From the NCBI RefSeq assembly GCF_024649945.1, contig NZ_JANKMS010000001.1, forward strand, positions 682,001-746,000: 64,000 nucleotides of DNA, in the 5' to 3' direction. The notes beneath the pieces are model-generated. The model was not told the origin of the DNA, made no database searches, and saw only the letters and a list, made by a program, of their open reading frames with translations. This document shows, one piece after another, positions 53,290 to 62,108 of the stretch; the first letter of the stretch is position 1, and each line of letters starts with the position of its first letter. The stretch is from Flavobacterium panacis (lineage in GTDB: Bacteria > Bacteroidota > Bacteroidia > Flavobacteriales > Flavobacteriaceae). A program made the position numbers and the translations under genes.

Positions 53290-55646
53290 GCTATTTTTTC
53301 TTCTTTAAATAATTCGTTTTCTAATTCTTCTATCGCCTTTTCATATTTATCTTTACCTCCAAAAATTTCATTAATAATCTCTATTGGAGTACCAATATCA
53401 CTAAAAGGTTTTAGTTTTAAAACCTTTGCGTTTTCGATACTAATGACACCTTTATCAGTATACATATCAAGTAATCCTTGCAAAACTGCTTTGGCTTGTG
53501 TGCCATATTTTGTAAAATAATCCCTTTTCTTAACATTATTTGCTCTTTCTTTTCTAGTCAATGGAGCTTGGCCAAATGCAACGTGACAAATAAGATCAAA
53601 ATCACTATATTCTTTTCCTACTAGTTTGGCTAAGTTTTCAAACAAAACCCCATGTTGTTCTAATAATTCAATAATCACTTGTTTCTTCTTTGCATCATTC
53701 CAATTTTGTAAAAAATCATCAAGTGATGCATATTCTGATTTTACTTGTTTTTGTGAAAAATCTTTATATGATTCTGTCACTAACTGACCATCATCTCCCA
53801 GATATTCTATTCTTTCGTTTATTATACTGGCAGAAATTCCGCTTACTACTATTTTTATTCTAGGGCCATCTCCACCTCCTCCCTCGTCATCTCCTTTATC
53901 ACTTCCATTGTTTTCTTCATCATCTTCAGGATTAGGAGGTACAGGATCATCATCTGGTCCTGGACTATAAATAACAACCGGATCTCCATCAAATGCCGGA
54001 TCATTAAAATGTTCTGTGGCTTTTTTAAAATCCATTATAGTAAAAAAGAATTTATTAAATTCTTCATCAATTCTAGTTCCTCTACCTATAATTTGTTTAA
54101 AAATTATCATGGAATTAATTGTCTTATCTAATACAATTAATTTGCATGTTTTAGCATCAACACCTGTAGTCATTAAATCAGAGGTTGTAGCAATTACAGG
54201 AAACTTACTTTCAGGATCAATAAAATTATCAAGTTCTGCCTTTCCCTCAATACTATCACCAGTTATACGCATAACATATTTAGGATTATCGATAGCTAAT
54301 TTACCAGCGGCATTAACAATAGCTTTTCTCATTCGTTCAGCATGATCAATATCTTCACAAAAAATGATAGTTTTTGACATTGGGTCAGTAGCATTTAGCA
54401 ATTTCATTACTCTACTTGCGACCAATTTCGTTCGCTGATTCAATACAAGAATCCTATCCATATCAGATTGATTATAGGTCCGTTTTTCAATTACAGCACC
54501 TAAATCATCTGTCATACCTTCAGGAGGAACCCATCCATCTATATCTTTATCAATATCAATTTTAACAACTTTATATGGCGCTAAAAAACCATCTTGAATA
54601 CCTTGTTTTAAACTATAAGAATAAACAGGATCGCCAAAATAAGTTAGATTAGAAGCATATTCTGTCTCTTTCGGTGTTGCTGTTAATCCAACTTGAATAG
54701 CATTATTAAAGTAATCTAAAATCTCACGCCATGAAGAATCATCAGATGAACTGCCTCTGTGACACTCATCAATCACTATAAGATCAAAAAAGTCTGGTGA
54801 AACAGTTTTAAATATTTTATCAGATTCATCTGGACCAGTTAGTGCCTGATATAAACCCAAATGAATTTCATAAGAAGGATCAATTTTACGATTCTTAATT
54901 TTGGTCATTACTGACCCAAAAGGCTTAAAATCATTTACAAGAGTTTGATCTGCTAAAATATTTCTATCTACAAGAAATAAAATTCTTTTTGCTCTTCTTG
55001 CTTTCCACAATCTATATATAATTTGAAACGTAGTATATGTTTTACCTGTTCCAGTTGCCATCACCAAGAGAATTTTAGTTTGTCCTTTTGCAACTGCTTC
55101 AATAGTCCGATTAATAGCCTCAACTTGATAATATCTTGGTTCTTTACCCGAACCGTCACTGTAATAAGGCTCCAGAATTAGCTCTTCTTGAACATTTTCT
55201 AATTTATGATATTTTTTATAACGTTTCCAAAGCACCTCTGGGGTTGGAAAATTTTCAAGAGGAAACTCTGTTTCAATTTCTTCTCCATTTTCTGTTACTT
55301 TATTATGAGAACTAAAACCGTTACCATTAGAACTAAAAGCACTAGGTACCCCAAGTATCTCAGCATATCCTAATGCTTGTTGCATTCCATGACTTACAGA
55401 AAAACTATTATCCTTTGCTTCAATTACAGCAACTCTAGTACCTTCAGTCCATGAAAGAACATAATCTGCAAATTTTTTCTTTTTCTTATTTCTAGCAGAC
55501 ATCTCTCCACGCACAATTACAGGTCCTGGAGTTAACGTTACTTCCCTCCTTATTTGTGTAAACGGATCCCATCCAGCATTTTTTAATGCAGGCGTTATAT
55601 AGAGATCACAGATATCGCATTCGCTTAGGTCTTTTTTATCTGCCAT
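53286..55646 (-). CDS. hsdR: Type I restriction endonuclease subunit HsdR
   Basis: 786 residues, type IB size. PD-(D/E)xK-like nuclease region in FADYVLSWTEGTRVAVIEAKDN. Helicase motor: VMATGTGKTYTTFQIIYRLW, DECHRGSSSD, QVGLTATPKETEYASNLTYFG, and motif VI-like IIGRGTRIDEEF. A low-complexity acidic/Gly linker (PPNPEDDEENNGSDKGDDEG) precedes the C-terminal EcoEI-type domain. The subunit translocates DNA and cuts far from the site. It is the first gene of the operon. Confidence 0.95.
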   Translation of the reverse strand: MADKKDLSECDICDLYITPALKNAGWDPFTQIRREVTLTPGPVIVRGEMSARNKKKKKFADYVLSWTEGTRVAVIEAKDNSFSVSHGMQQALGYAEILGVPSAFSSNGNGFSSHNKVTENGEEIETEFPLENFPTPEVLWKRYKKYHKLENVQEELILEPYYSDGSGKEPRYYQVEAINRTIEAVAKGQTKILLVMATGTGKTYTTFQIIYRLWKARRAKRILFLVDRNILADQTLVNDFKPFGSVMTKIKNRKIDPSYEIHLGLYQALTGPDESDKIFKTVSPDFFDLIVIDECHRGSSSDDSSWREILDYFNNAIQVGLTATPKETEYASNLTYFGDPVYSYSLKQGIQDGFLAPYKVVKIDIDKDIDGWVPPEGMTDDLGAVIEKRTYNQSDMDRILVLNQRTKLVASRVMKLLNATDPMSKTIIFCEDIDHAERMRKAIVNAAGKLAIDNPKYVMRITGDSIEGKAELDNFIDPESKFPVIATTSDLMTTGVDAKTCKLIVLDKTINSMIIFKQIIGRGTRIDEEFNKFFFTIMDFKKATEHFNDPAFDGDPVVIYSPGPDDDPVPPNPEDDEENNGSDKGDDEGGGGDGPRIKIVVSGISASIINERIEYLGDDGQLVTESYKDFSQKQVKSEYASLDDFLQNWNDAKKKQVIIELLEQHGVLFENLAKLVGKEYSDFDLICHVAFGQAPLTRKERANNVKKRDYFTKYGTQAKAVLQGLLDMYTDKGVISIENAKVLKLKPFSDIGTPIEIINEIFGGKDKYEKAIEELENELFKEEKIA

Positions 55647-55877
55647 TTTTTGGAAATTATGGAGTAAATCTAAGTAAAAAAATAGTTTTTAGAAAATTAT
55701 CTTAAAAATGATTCTAGTTTATTATCTTAAATTAGAAAACCCACAATCCAAACCTTAAAAACTCCTTAAAAATCCCCTTCCCAAAAAAATCTTCCCCATA
55801 AAAACCGTATATTACAAGCTAAAGCCGGTTCTGTTGGCCCTATCGGCTATTGCTCTAATTTTTAAAAACGACAAAAA

Positions 55878-56951
55878 ATGAAACAATTATTACAGTGGAC
55901 CATCATTATTCCTATTCTATCGTGGGCGCTTCTTTTTAGCGGACTGATTGCAGACAGCACCATTTTTCAAATCGTGGCGAGTATACTGCTTATTCTAAGC
56001 GTGATGTCGGCTGTGCATCATTCTGAGATTATTGCAGAACGCGTTGGAGAACCTTACGGAACGATTATTTTGGCTATTTCGATCACTGTAATTGAAGTTT
56101 CGATTATTGTTTCTTTAATGCTTTCTGAAGGTTCAGAAGCGGCTTCTTTAGCCAGAGATACGGTCTACGCGGCAACAATGTTGATCTTAAACGGAATTAT
56201 AGGCTTGTGTCTTCTTATTGGAAGCATCAAACATTACGAACAGAATTTCTCTACTTCTTCGGTAACTATTGGTTTGGTTTCACTGGTCTCTATAATTGTA
56301 TTTACTTTGGTTTTCCCCACTTTTACAGAAAGTGTTCACGGTTCGTATTATTCAACGCCGCAGCTTATTTTTGCTTCGATTGCTTGTTTGGTTATCTACG
56401 GTTCGTTTCTCTTTGCGCAAACCAAAGGCTATCGCCAATATTTTCTCACTAACGGAACGGATGAAGATGCTAAAATTCATCCCATAGAAATCAATAATAA
56501 AACGTTTTATACGAGTCTTATTTTTCTGTTGGTTAGTTTAGGAATTGTTGTTTTATTGGCTAAAACGCTATCTCCGACTATTGAAACGATTATTATTGGT
56601 TACCATCTTCCTAAATCTCTTGTCGGGGTCATTATCGCGATTATCATTTTATTACCCGAAGCCATTGCAGCCATTATCGCAGCAAGAAAAAACCGACTGC
56701 AGACGAGTTTAAATCTGGCTTTAGGTTCTGCCCTAGCCAGTATCGGATTAACGATTCCGAGTGTGGCGGCGGTTTGTATTATTATGAATATGCCAATTGT
56801 TTTGGGACTTGATATTAAATCTATTGTTTTATTGGCGCTGTCTGTTTTTACTGTAATGCTTTCGTTAAGCAAAGGCAAATCGAATATTGTCTATGGTGTG
56901 GTGCTTTTGATGAATTTGTTTGCTTTTATGTTTTTGATGATTTATCCTTAA
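55878..56951 (+). CDS. Cation/proton antiporter, ChaA/CaCA type
   Basis: 357 residues with about 11 membrane segments. Two alpha-repeat signatures are seen: ERVGEPYGTIILAISITVIEVSIIVSLML near residue 55, and LVGVIIAIIILLPEAIAAIIAARKNRLQTSLNLALGSALASIGLTIPSVA near 255. The acidic residues in ITVIEV and LLPEAIA are the expected ion-binding sites. The family exchanges Ca2+ (or Na+/K+) for H+. It is not part of the defence island; it lies in the unique flank after 230 bp without features. Confidence 0.9.
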   Translation: MKQLLQWTIIIPILSWALLFSGLIADSTIFQIVASILLILSVMSAVHHSEIIAERVGEPYGTIILAISITVIEVSIIVSLMLSEGSEAASLARDTVYAATMLILNGIIGLCLLIGSIKHYEQNFSTSSVTIGLVSLVSIIVFTLVFPTFTESVHGSYYSTPQLIFASIACLVIYGSFLFAQTKGYRQYFLTNGTDEDAKIHPIEINNKTFYTSLIFLLVSLGIVVLLAKTLSPTIETIIIGYHLPKSLVGVIIAIIILLPEAIAAIIAARKNRLQTSLNLALGSALASIGLTIPSVAAVCIIMNMPIVLGLDIKSIVLLALSVFTVMLSLSKGKSNIVYGVVLLMNLFAFMFLMIYP

Positions 56952-56962
56952 ATTCTTTTTAA

Positions 56963-56978
56963 ACACATAGAAACATAG
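56963..56978 (+). repeat. Third copy of ACACATAGAAACATAG
   Basis: Exact 16-mer also at 2555-2570 and 16957-16972. It lies 11 bp after the antiporter stop codon; a related 'cttaacacatag' follows near 57025. Confidence 0.7.
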
Positions 56979-57040
56979 ATTTTTTTTTTCCTTTAAAGAG
57001 AATTTTAAAAAAGAAACTAGTTTCTTAACACATAGTTTCA

Positions 57041-57074
57041 AAAAAGCCTGTAAACTTTGTTTTACAGGCTTTTT
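57041..57074. terminator. Bidirectional terminator, perfect 14-bp stem
   Basis: AAAAAGCCTGTAAA (57041-57054), loop CTTTGT, TTTACAGGCTTTTT (57061-57074). Lies between convergent stops at 56951 and 57086. Confidence 0.92.
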
Positions 57075-57085
57075 TTATTATTCAT

Positions 57086-58849
57086 TTAAAATAGCGTCAA
57101 TCCAAAACTCCATCCAATCCATCCCAGAATGTCTTTGCTGTTATTGTCAATTATAGTATAACGTTTGGTACGATCTTGAACAAAAGTCGAAGTGTTTGCA
57201 TTGCCATTTTTGTCTTTTTTCTCAGTCCAATACAGATTAAAAGAAGGACCGGCAGATAATGCTACGCCTTTGCATAATCGAAAAGAAAAGGAAGAATCGA
57301 ATTTAGAAAGGGAATTGTATACATCCCAATTTCCTAAATAGAGATATTGCGTACTGAATTCGGGATTAAAAGTAAAACGTTTCCCTAACGGAATGTTCTT
57401 CCCTACTCCAATTCCGAAAGAGAATAGCTTTTCTTCATCGCTTCGATCGCTTCTTCCCGCCATTAAAATCGTATACATTTTATGATCTCCTGTTTTTACA
57501 GAAAGATTGATATCTGAGATTTCGTTGCTCGTAATACTTATTTTCTTGTAACCGCCTTTTTTAAAGTTTAACAAACCAAAACTATAACCCGATGGCGAAT
57601 CGGTAATGTTGACTAATCCAAACTGGACTCCGTCTAATTCTTTGGCATAATTAAAAAGTCCCGTAATTTGTGCGCCTCGCACGGTGTCTTTTCCGATATT
57701 ATAAATACCAGAAAACTGTAATCCGTTCTGAGCCCCCTTTACCGTATTACCAATTCCTGCAATTTGAAGTCCTTTAGAATCTTTATATACATTGTTATAC
57801 ACACCGCCCATTTGTAACCCAATTTGCGAACCCTTTACGCTATTGTGAATACCACTTAGCTGCAAACCTCTTAAATTGCCAAAAACATTATTATAGATTC
57901 CGGCTAACTGAACTCCATTTACAGATCCTCCAACGGTATTAAATATTCCCGCCATTTGAAGGGCTTCGACATTCATACGGTTAATATTGTAAAGTCCCGC
58001 CATTTCTAATCCGCGGACACCGGCATTATAGCCTCCTAAAATATTTAAAGAAAAATTATTGACAATCTGCGTATTCATCATTCCTCGCGTGCTGATACTC
58101 GGAATAAGTGAAGCCTGTAAGGGAACTTTAGAAATAAATCCTCCCAAATTGAGCGCTTGTATTCTTTGTTTAGAAGAAATAAAGAAACGGCCAATTCCTG
58201 ATCTTTCAATGGCAGTAAAATCTCCATCAACATAATCTGTTTTATTTTTTTTATCTCCCATCTGAATTTTAATTTCAGAAAGAAATACCATCGTCACCGT
58301 TTTGTAATTTTCCTTAACCGCTGTCAGTTCTATGGCTTGAGGTGCATTTTTTAATCGAAGTTCAAAAAAACCATCTCTATTGGTTAAGGTAGACAGCAGC
58401 GCATTCTTCTCCAATACACTCACATTTTCAAGGCGATTATTCGTTTGTGTATCTACAATATAGCCGTTTACAATTTGCTGTCCGTCACTCATAACGGTGT
58501 TTCTCTCTAATACAAGAGCCAATTCTAAAGGAGCATAACGAACAATAACAAATCCCGGAGATTCTTTGTATTCGTATTTTGTACCTAACAATTGATCTAA
58601 AACGCCTTTTATAGTCGATTTTTCAGCATGAATGCTAACCACACTGTCTTTTACTACTAATTTGCTGTAATAAGCAAATCTAAAATTTCCCTTTTCTTCC
58701 ATTAAGTCCAAAATATTGCCTAATGGTTTTCTGTCTGCGTGAACAGAGATTTCGTTTTCTAATATAGATTGCGCATTTGCTTTAAAAAAAACACCCGAAA
58801 TAAGAATCAATAAAATGGGTGCAAAAATAAACTTGTTGTTGCTGAGCAT
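57086..58849 (-). CDS. STN-domain outer-membrane-associated protein with GLQxAGIxN repeats
   Basis: 587 residues. Signal peptide to residue 27 (FFKANAQ). STN domain about 35-105 (ISVHADRKPLGNILDLMEEKGNFRFAYYSK), CarboxypepD_reg-like domain about 127-205, then about ten 15-17-residue repeats at 279-430 of the pattern G(L/V)QxxG(I/L)xNxxxG. The C-terminal part looks like beta strands ending GWSFGLTLF, typical of an outer-membrane barrel. Repeats of this type resemble LA_2272-like surface repeats. The sigma and FecR genes upstream suggest it replaces the TonB receptor as signal input. That role is inference. Confidence 0.8.
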   Translation of the reverse strand: MLSNNKFIFAPILLILISGVFFKANAQSILENEISVHADRKPLGNILDLMEEKGNFRFAYYSKLVVKDSVVSIHAEKSTIKGVLDQLLGTKYEYKESPGFVIVRYAPLELALVLERNTVMSDGQQIVNGYIVDTQTNNRLENVSVLEKNALLSTLTNRDGFFELRLKNAPQAIELTAVKENYKTVTMVFLSEIKIQMGDKKNKTDYVDGDFTAIERSGIGRFFISSKQRIQALNLGGFISKVPLQASLIPSISTRGMMNTQIVNNFSLNILGGYNAGVRGLEMAGLYNINRMNVEALQMAGIFNTVGGSVNGVQLAGIYNNVFGNLRGLQLSGIHNSVKGSQIGLQMGGVYNNVYKDSKGLQIAGIGNTVKGAQNGLQFSGIYNIGKDTVRGAQITGLFNYAKELDGVQFGLVNITDSPSGYSFGLLNFKKGGYKKISITSNEISDINLSVKTGDHKMYTILMAGRSDRSDEEKLFSFGIGVGKNIPLGKRFTFNPEFSTQYLYLGNWDVYNSLSKFDSSFSFRLCKGVALSAGPSFNLYWTEKKDKNGNANTSTFVQDRTKRYTIIDNNSKDILGWIGWSFGLTLF

Positions 58850-58860
58850 ATAAAATAGAA

Positions 58861-59841
58861 TTACTCTAATATGATTTGATTGTCTTTTCGTTCGATTTTA
58901 AGGGTAAAGGTTTCCTGAATTACTTCTAAAATCTGATCCAGAGATTGATCTTTAAATATTGTCGTTAATGGTTTTTCCTGCAAAGACGCTGTTTTGATAA
59001 TAATATTAGCATTGTATATTTCGTTGAGCGCATCGACCAATTCCTGCAAAGGTGTCTGATCGCAGACTAATTCTTTATTTCGGTAATAATTGTATAAACG
59101 GCCTTTACTAACACTTTTTAATAAAGCGGTCTGTTTGTTGGCAATGACTACTTTTTCTCCTTGTCTTAATTCTACTTCATCTTTATTTCGGCTCACTTTT
59201 ACTATTCCTGTTTCAACATTTACTGTCGTTTGTCCGTTTTTGTTTTTCACATTAAAAGACGTTCCTACTACTTTTACCAAAACATCATTGATCTGAATAA
59301 TAAAAGGTTTGGTTTTATCTGGAGCAACCTTGAAAAAAGCTTCTCCTTTTAAAGTTACAGGTCTTGTATTGCCAGCAAACTTTTTATACGATAATGAAGA
59401 ATTTTGGTTTAACGTAACTATTGTACCATCTGGTAAAGTATCATTTATAGTACTATTTGATGCATAAACCTGAATCAATTCATCTGCAGATTTGTTTTCA
59501 AAATAAGAATATCCCAACCATCCTAAAGTACAAAACAAAATAATCGAAGCTGCTATTTGCAACCAACGACTATAGGATTGGTTTGGAATCTTTATAACAT
59601 TATCTTTTTCATGAATTCTATTTTGAAATCGTTTCCAAGCATCATCTTCATTTACAGTCGTTTTTTCGGCTGCGATTAAAAGACTCTCTTCCCAGATTTT
59701 CTTAAAATCGTTGTAATATTTTAAATTGTTTTCACTGGCATTTAACCAGTCTTTTACGATTGCAGTTTCGTCTGCATCAGTTTCGCCAACTAGATATTTC
59801 ACTAGTAAATCATCGTTCATATTCATATTGTTTTGGCTCAT
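58861..59841 (-). CDS. FecR-family anti-sigma factor
   Basis: 326 residues. Cytoplasmic N-terminal DUF4880-like part (DDLLVKYLVGETDADETAIVKDWL), membrane segment LQIAASIILFCTLGWLGYS, FecR domain (SNSTINDTLPDGTIVTLNQNSSLSYKKFAG to LKGEAFFKVAPDKTKPFII), and the C-terminal ERKDNQIILE end. Overlaps the sigma gene by 4 bp and is 11 bp before the STN-repeat gene. Confidence 0.93.
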   Translation of the reverse strand: MSQNNMNMNDDLLVKYLVGETDADETAIVKDWLNASENNLKYYNDFKKIWEESLLIAAEKTTVNEDDAWKRFQNRIHEKDNVIKIPNQSYSRWLQIAASIILFCTLGWLGYSYFENKSADELIQVYASNSTINDTLPDGTIVTLNQNSSLSYKKFAGNTRPVTLKGEAFFKVAPDKTKPFIIQINDVLVKVVGTSFNVKNKNGQTTVNVETGIVKVSRNKDEVELRQGEKVVIANKQTALLKSVSKGRLYNYYRNKELVCDQTPLQELVDALNEIYNANIIIKTASLQEKPLTTIFKDQSLDQILEVIQETFTLKIERKDNQIILE

Positions 59842-60440
59842 GATCTTCGAAATAAATTTATCATAAATAATAAAAATGGAAGATATTCTATTAGTTTGGA
59901 GCGCATTACTTTAAGCGCTTTTCCCATTTGATTTTCTACTGTTTTGATAGAAATATTCAATTGATCGGCGATTTGCTGATATTTTAACTGTTCAAAACGA
60001 CTCATTTGAAAAATAATTCGGCATTGCTGTGGCAATTCATTTATTGCTTTTTCAATTTTGGTTTCGAGTTCAGTGGCAATCATTTGATTTGATGCATCTT
60101 GATTTGAGGATTCCATATTTCCTGAATACTGCAGTTGAAAAGAAGTTTTTACTTTTAAATGTTTAATGTGATTCAGACTTTCATTATGAACAGATCGGTA
60201 CAAATAAGACTTTAGTGAATCATCAATTTGTAATTGTTCTTTTTTCTCCCAAATCCGAAAAAATACATTCTGCACAATCTCTTCAGCCATAACATCATCT
60301 TTTACAAAAGTATAGGCAAATGCATGAAGGCCTTTGAAATAAGTTTTAAAAACCTTTTCAAAAGCGGCTTCATTTTGATTAATAAAATCGATATGATCTG
60401 TATTACTACACTTCACAAAAACGGTTTGACATTCAATCAA
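59838..60440 (-). CDS. ECF sigma factor paired with FecR and STN-repeat protein
   Basis: The frame opens at a TTG at 60440; a GTG at 60416 (MKCSNTDHIDF) is an alternative, and no ATG is available, so the exact start is uncertain. About 192-200 residues. Region 2: AAFEKVFKTYFKGLHAFAYTFVKDDVMAEEIVQNVFFRIWEKKEQL. Region 4: INELPQQCRIIFQMSRFEQLKYQQIADQLNISIKTVENQMGKALKVM. It ends with a short hydrophobic tail (YLPFLLFMINLFRRS), unusual for the family and possibly membrane-associating. Confidence 0.9.
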   Translation of the reverse strand: MIECQTVFVKCSNTDHIDFINQNEAAFEKVFKTYFKGLHAFAYTFVKDDVMAEEIVQNVFFRIWEKKEQLQIDDSLKSYLYRSVHNESLNHIKHLKVKTSFQLQYSGNMESSNQDASNQMIATELETKIEKAINELPQQCRIIFQMSRFEQLKYQQIADQLNISIKTVENQMGKALKVMRSKLIEYLPFLLFMINLFRRS

Positions 60441-60475
60441 AGATAGATACTTTTTATATTTAATATATTTTTTAG

Positions 60476-60757
60476 TTAATTGAAAGACAAATTAGACTGT
60501 TGGTATATAAAATTATGATTTGCCAGAAGTTTTATAAAAGGATCAATCGTAGCATCAAGGTCCAAATCGGTATTTAAACTAAATTCATAACAATGTACAA
60601 TACAGCTGTTATCCGAAAGATAGGTAAATGATAATCCTTTATCGGTTCCTTTTGTAATGATCATTTCATTCTCGAGAACGGCTATACGGTTATCTTTTCG
60701 GTTAAAGTATTCGAATAACTGTTGTTGAAATTGCTTTCGTTTTTCGTTTGCTCGCAT
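60476..60757 (-). CDS. Small protein of unknown function overlapping the hydroxylase gene
   Basis: 93 residues from the ATG at 60757. Its first 76 bp overlap the 3' end of the hydroxylase gene in another frame. Content is ordinary: basic N-terminus (MRANEKRKQFQQQLFEYFNRK), then strands ENEMIITKGTDKGLSFTYLSDNSCIVHCYEF. No signal or known motif. A start further in (MIITKG, about 60664) would avoid the overlap. Confidence 0.5.
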   Translation of the reverse strand: MRANEKRKQFQQQLFEYFNRKDNRIAVLENEMIITKGTDKGLSFTYLSDNSCIVHCYEFSLNTDLDLDATIDPFIKLLANHNFIYQQSNLSFN

Positions 60758-61710
60758 GATACAGTTGATTTTATAGGTTGAACGGTTTCTTTTTTTAATT
60801 TCTGTTTGGCAATAACATCGGGACTTGCAAAAATGTAATGCATCTTTTTCCGAAATCCTTTTGCTTTTCTTACATCTGAAATAATATCCTGAAATTCATG
60901 AAAATTTAAATACAGCGGATTAAGCTTACTTTTTAATAAACTGGTAATGCCGTAACGTGGTTTTTCGTCTTCGTACTGAAAGGATCCAAACAAATGATCC
61001 CAAATCATAAAGACAGCACCAAAGTTTTTATCGAGATATTTTTCTTGACTTCCGTGATGTACACGATGATTGGAGGGAGTTCCAAAATATTTTTCAATAA
61101 ACGGATGCAGTTTTCCAATGGCTTCTGTATGTACCCAAAACTGATACAAAACACTCAACTGATTGGCAATAAAAAATACTGCAGGATGAAAACCAGCCAA
61201 AATCAGCGGAATAAAAAAGATGATTTTACCATACTGAAACCAACTTTGTCTAAAACTGACTGTCAAATTATAATGTTCTGCCGAATGATGCACCACATGC
61301 GCCGCCCAGAAAAAACGACAAAAATGAGAAATTCGGTGTGTCCAGTACGAACAAAAATCATAGAAAATAAAACACGGAATCAAGCTCCAGCAGCTGAATT
61401 CCATTCGATAAGGCAGTAGATTATAAATCCAAACTACAGCATAAAGTAGTACGGTCTTCATAAATAAATTGACGGTTAGATTTCCTAAACCTATCAGTAC
61501 AGATCCTATCGTTTCTTTTTTGTCGTATTCTTTTCTTTCTAAAAAATAAAAAACAACAAATTCAAGAATCGTAAAAAACAATACAACCGGAAGCGCATAA
61601 ACGATTAAGTTTGGGGCACTTTTTTCTACTTCATGAATTTTTTCTAACGCAATGGGTTCTGCTCCAAAAAATGTCAATTTGACAAAGAGATAATTGATGA
61701 TTTTAACCAT
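60682..61710 (-). CDS. Fatty acid hydroxylase / sterol desaturase family membrane di-iron enzyme
   Basis: 342 residues with three to four membrane regions. The His motifs that bind the di-iron centre are all present: HRISH, HVVHHSAEHY, and SNHRVHHGS with EKYLDKNFG after it. The C-terminal 40 residues (IKSTVSCEQTKNESNFNNSYSNTLTEKITV) are low-complexity and lie outside the enzyme fold. It probably hydroxylates a lipid; the lipid is not known. The 3' end overlaps a small gene by 76 bp. Confidence 0.9.
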   Translation of the reverse strand: MVKIINYLFVKLTFFGAEPIALEKIHEVEKSAPNLIVYALPVVLFFTILEFVVFYFLERKEYDKKETIGSVLIGLGNLTVNLFMKTVLLYAVVWIYNLLPYRMEFSCWSLIPCFIFYDFCSYWTHRISHFCRFFWAAHVVHHSAEHYNLTVSFRQSWFQYGKIIFFIPLILAGFHPAVFFIANQLSVLYQFWVHTEAIGKLHPFIEKYFGTPSNHRVHHGSQEKYLDKNFGAVFMIWDHLFGSFQYEDEKPRYGITSLLKSKLNPLYLNFHEFQDIISDVRKAKGFRKKMHYIFASPDVIAKQKLKKETVQPIKSTVSCEQTKNESNFNNSYSNTLTEKITV

Positions 61711-62108
61711 GATTGAGAATACGTTTTTAATTAATTCTGCTTTTGTTACAGAAGTAATACAACCGAATCCTATTTTACCCCTATCCTCTTTTTTTATTTT
61801 TTTTAAAGCCGATGTCTAAAACTCATTTTCAACGTAGTAAACCAATCAGACCGAAATAAAGTTTTATTTCAAATTTTAAAATAAGTGTGTTTTTAACACC
61901 TAAAAAGTATCACAATAAAGACCAAAAGTGAACGATTTTACTCCTCCTTTTTCAGCATTTTTCTCTAACTTAGCGGTCTACATTTTGAAATGTAAGATTA
62001 AAATAAACTGTGTTTTACTGCAAAACACTGAATAAAAAAGCTTTACTGTTTTTTCTCTTACTTTTTTGCAGTCAGACATTCTTCTAATAATTTAGTTAAT
62101 TGAAAACT
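61711..62108. other. Intergenic region, 0.4 kb, divergent promoters
   Basis: Between the hydroxylase start and gnd. TACATTTTG at about 61979-61987 resembles a -7 box for gnd with one extra spacer base. No ORF and no repeat was seen. Confidence 0.45.
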
